Shown here piece after piece: positions 61,670 to 64,000 of a stretch of 64,000 nt of DNA. Each line of letters opens with the position of its first letter. Within the stretch, counting starts at the first letter, position 1. The notes beneath the pieces were generated by a model. It was given only the letters and a program-made list of their open reading frames with translations, did no database searches and was not told the DNA's origin. Source of the stretch: Paramecium sonneborni (taxonomy: Eukaryota; Ciliophora; Oligohymenophorea; Peniculida; Parameciidae); the NCBI GenBank assembly GCA_905182985.1, contig CAJJDN010000003.1, positions 321,163 to 385,162 of the forward strand, given 5' to 3'. A program made the translations under genes and the position numbers.

Positions 61670-61984
61670 TATAAAATTTATATTAATTTTAGGAAGCAAC
61701 CCTTAAATTCTTATACTTAGAGTAAATGTATAGATAATTTTAATTTGAATTTGCAAAAAAAGATAGATAAGTTTGAGTAATTTAATAAATTTTCATGATT
61801 TCTGGTCTTAAAGTTATTTTTAAAATGTTTACTATTTCGTTAATATATAGTAAAATGAATAAATTCGCTTAAAATTGTTCAATAAAATATATAATCAATT
61901 AAGAATCTAAGTTTATACCAAGAGTATTGATTTGTGAATATAAAGGAATAAAATTAAATATTTTAATATTAGACTATTTATAAT
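61670..61984. other. Intergenic, nothing seen
   Basis: About 315 bp of AT-rich sequence between two reverse-strand genes, with no convincing frame. Confidence 0.4.
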
Positions 61985-62877
61985 TCATATATATTATGCA
62001 AATGTTAAATATCCTGTATGTCCATAAGCTTAATTAATGCCTGCAGAATAAGTGATTCTCTTATTTTATTCTGTGCATACTTTTTTTTAAACATCATCAA
62101 ATAATGATTATTCTTATTTTACTCTTCTCTCAAAATGTCTATATTTTAAATATAAAATCTAGTTTACCTTTTTAAACATTCTAAAGTTTCTAAGTTTTTC
62201 CATCCTTATTATTTTAAATCTACAGCTGTTTTCTATACTTATTCAATACAAGGAGAGAAACAGCATATCCTTCCACCTTTTTTAATCATTTTCTTTGAAT
62301 GATCTAAAGCTAGCCATGGTTAAGGCAAATCTAGAAATATAGCATCAACACTATTCTCTAAAGGAAATTCTCCTTAATTTTAATCATCATCTCCTTTTAA
62401 GAATCCATTAGTATAAACATCTCTCCAAAAGCAAGTTGCTTAATTTATTTTTAATTTTGCAAATAATTCTTTACCATTAATTGCTCTCTCTTAGTTGAAT
62501 TCATAAGAAAATAATTTGCCTTTATGACCTACAGCTGCTGCTAATGAACAAGATAAAGATCCACTTCCTGTTCCACTTTCAATAACATGCTAACCTGGTT
62601 TTAAACATAATTTAAGAATAATCATTGAAATATCAGCCATAAAAAGTATTTAAGTTTTATGAGGAACGGTTTCTGTTATTAAATGAGGATTTGGAGTCAT
62701 TAAATATATTGGGCCTGTTCCATTTTTTGAAAGTATTTCCTAACCTGGTTTCACAAGAAAAGTATAATGATGGTATGCTCCATATTTATTTTAATATGTT
62801 TAGCCTTATGTAACTGTAATGAACTATTTAGGTTTTCCATCCTCAAATAAAATCATTGTATCACCATATTAAATCAT
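61985..62877 (-). CDS. TRMT61A: tRNA (adenine58-N1)-methyltransferase catalytic subunit, TRMT61A/Gcd14 family
   Basis: SAM-dependent enzyme that makes m1A at position 58 of tRNA, normally in complex with TRM6. ATG 62875-62877 (MIQYGDTMILFEDGKPKQFI). Conserved blocks: TPNPHLITETVPHKTQILFM, the SAM loop IESGTGSGSLSCSLAAAVG, LFSYEFNQERA, and the catalytic-site motif IFLDLPQPWLALDH, then GGRICCFSPCIEQVQKTAVD. A 29-nt intron near 62140-62170 leads to the typical C-terminus SAGINQAYGHTGYLTFA, ending at TGA 61985-61987. Length of about 287 residues is normal. Part is repeated after the N at 63531. Confidence 0.95.
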
Positions 62878-63105
62878 AATTTAATTTTAATTATATATAT
62901 TTTTTTAATATTATTCTTATTTACAACATTTATTAGAATAACTAACTTTAGAACTCAAATAGCAAACATTATAATCAAAAGGATTATTTTCATTTGAAAT
63001 TTTATTTAAAATTCTAAACAATTGTCTAATCTTAATTTTATATTCTAATGATAATAAATAACTTTGATCAAAATTTACTTTTTATATTAAACATATCAGA
63101 AATTA

Positions 63106-63530
63106 TCATTTTTTGATCTTTATCTTATTTTTATAAATGGTTTTTATTTATTAATTTATAATGTTATCAATTTTTGATCTAAACGTTAAAGATTATGGTG
63201 TTAGTTAATTTACAATATTTATATTAAATGCATTATTTCTTAGAGTATTGCAAGATGAATTTGTATTCAAATGATTGATGATATTAAGATTTAGTTTTGG
63301 AACAAATCCTAAATTTCTATGAGTCTTTATAACATTATCTTACTTAAAAACCATAAGTTTTTTTAAACTTTATTCATTATCTTTTTATTTTTATTTTTAT
63401 TCTTAGATCTATGATTTTTTAAATTTTGAACTATTTAAATATGATCTAGGAGTTTATACTTTATTAATTGGATTTGATTTGAAAGCTTAATCATCTTATG
63501 AATTTAATTATTTCGATATTTTAATTGATT
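63106..63530 (-). CDS. Hypothetical Asn/Lys-rich protein, 5' end cut by N
   Basis: A reverse-strand frame open from the N to TGA 63106-63108. It reads DDQAFKSNPINKVQTPRSYL, KKLMVFKQDNVIKTHRNLG, FVPKLNLNIINHLNTNSS and ends IYKNKIKIKK. It is polar and basic with no domain recognised. The start should lie in the following contig, outside the window. Confidence 0.5.
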
Positions 63531-63531
63531 N

Positions 63532-64000
63532 TAAGGCAAATCTAGAAATATAGCATCAACACTATTCTCTAAAGGAAATTCTCCTTAATTTTAATCATCA
63601 TCTCCTTTTAAGAATCCATTAGTATAAACATCTCTCCAAAAGCAAGTTGCTTAATTTATTTTTAATTTTGCAAATAATTCTTTACCATTAATTGCTCTCT
63701 CTTAGTTGAATTCATAAGAAAATAATTTGCCTTTATGACCTACAGCTGCTGCTAATGAACAAGATAAAGATCCACTTCCTGTTCCACTTTCAATAACATG
63801 CTAACCTGGTTTTAAACATAATTTAAGAATAATCATTGAAATATCAGCCATAAAAAGTATTTAAGTTTTATGAGGAACGGTTTCTGTTATTAAATGAGGA
63901 TTTGGAGTCATTAAATATATTGGGCCTGTTCCATTTTTTGAAAGTATTTCCTAACCTGGTTTCACAAGAAAAGTATAATGATGGTATGCTCCATATTTAT
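63532..64000 (-). pseudogene. Partial second copy of TRMT61A (probable assembly artefact)
   Basis: The sequence matches TRMT61A codons from about GAYHHYTFLV through IFLDLP. It begins in mid-gene right after the N and is cut by the window end. There is no reason to count it as a second gene. Confidence 0.85.

Larger units (their letters stand above)
62321..64000. repeat. Direct repeat >=469 bp after a single N (assembly overlap, cut by window end)
   Basis: Bases 63532-64000 match 62321-62789 (offset 1211). An N lies at 63531. The first contig runs on for 741 bp past the compared segment before the N, so the real overlap probably extends beyond this window. Confidence 0.9.

Overview
The window is macronuclear DNA of a ciliate and almost certainly of Paramecium. 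It is very AT-rich. In every recognisable gene TAA and TAG sit where glutamine belongs, and only TGA ends a reading frame. Coding stretches are interrupted by introns of about 20-35 nt (mostly 22-29) that start with GT and usually end in TAG. Reading frames therefore change every few hundred bases, and standard-code ORFs are nearly all shadows. Gene density is very high, with intergenic spacers often of 20-300 bp. I saw no rRNA, tRNA, CRISPR array or bacterial-type element.

Layout. 1-8772 (-): one giant secreted or surface protein with furin-like Cys-rich repeats. 9054-19146 (-): a P4-ATPase lipid flippase, a degenerate Wee1-like kinase, two 130-residue hypothetical proteins, the CDC50 subunit that pairs with flippases, a very small gene and a Q/N-rich protein. 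20239-29083: 4-hydroxyphenylpyruvate dioxygenase, a SANT-like protein, a secreted beta/gamma-crystallin-like protein (+), a multi-pass membrane protein, a PP2A-family phosphatase and a degenerate CK1 kinase (+). 30004-35524: an R2R3 MYB protein, an SDR oxidoreductase, and small or decayed genes. 35649-46554: a gamma-carbonic-anhydrase-like protein, a MORN-repeat protein and PACRG divergent across 21 bp, an FHA protein, a two-TM ciliate protein, several small intron-bearing genes and a DHHC palmitoyltransferase. 46717-58612: a HEAT-repeat protein, an ABCG transporter, a C2 protein, a poly-Gln coiled-coil protein divergent from an intact Ser/Thr kinase, and a degenerate CDPK. 58866-64000: small and low-complexity genes and the tRNA m1A58 methyltransferase catalytic subunit.

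Assembly state. Single N bases lie at 31640, 51190, 60434 and 63531. Each is followed by a restart of sequence already read 1045-1211 bp earlier, identical as far as I compared it. These are most simply unmerged contig overlaps, not biological tandem repeats, so the MYB, ABCG, low-complexity and methyltransferase genes are shown twice in part.

Functional links seen here: flippase plus CDC50 chaperone (membrane lipid asymmetry), PACRG plus a MORN protein (cilium or cortex), and three kinase-fold genes lacking the catalytic HRD motif beside one intact kinase. Intron calls were made by hand from reading frame and GT..AG. Where several introns were chosen, I checked that the spliced length is a multiple of three and say so.
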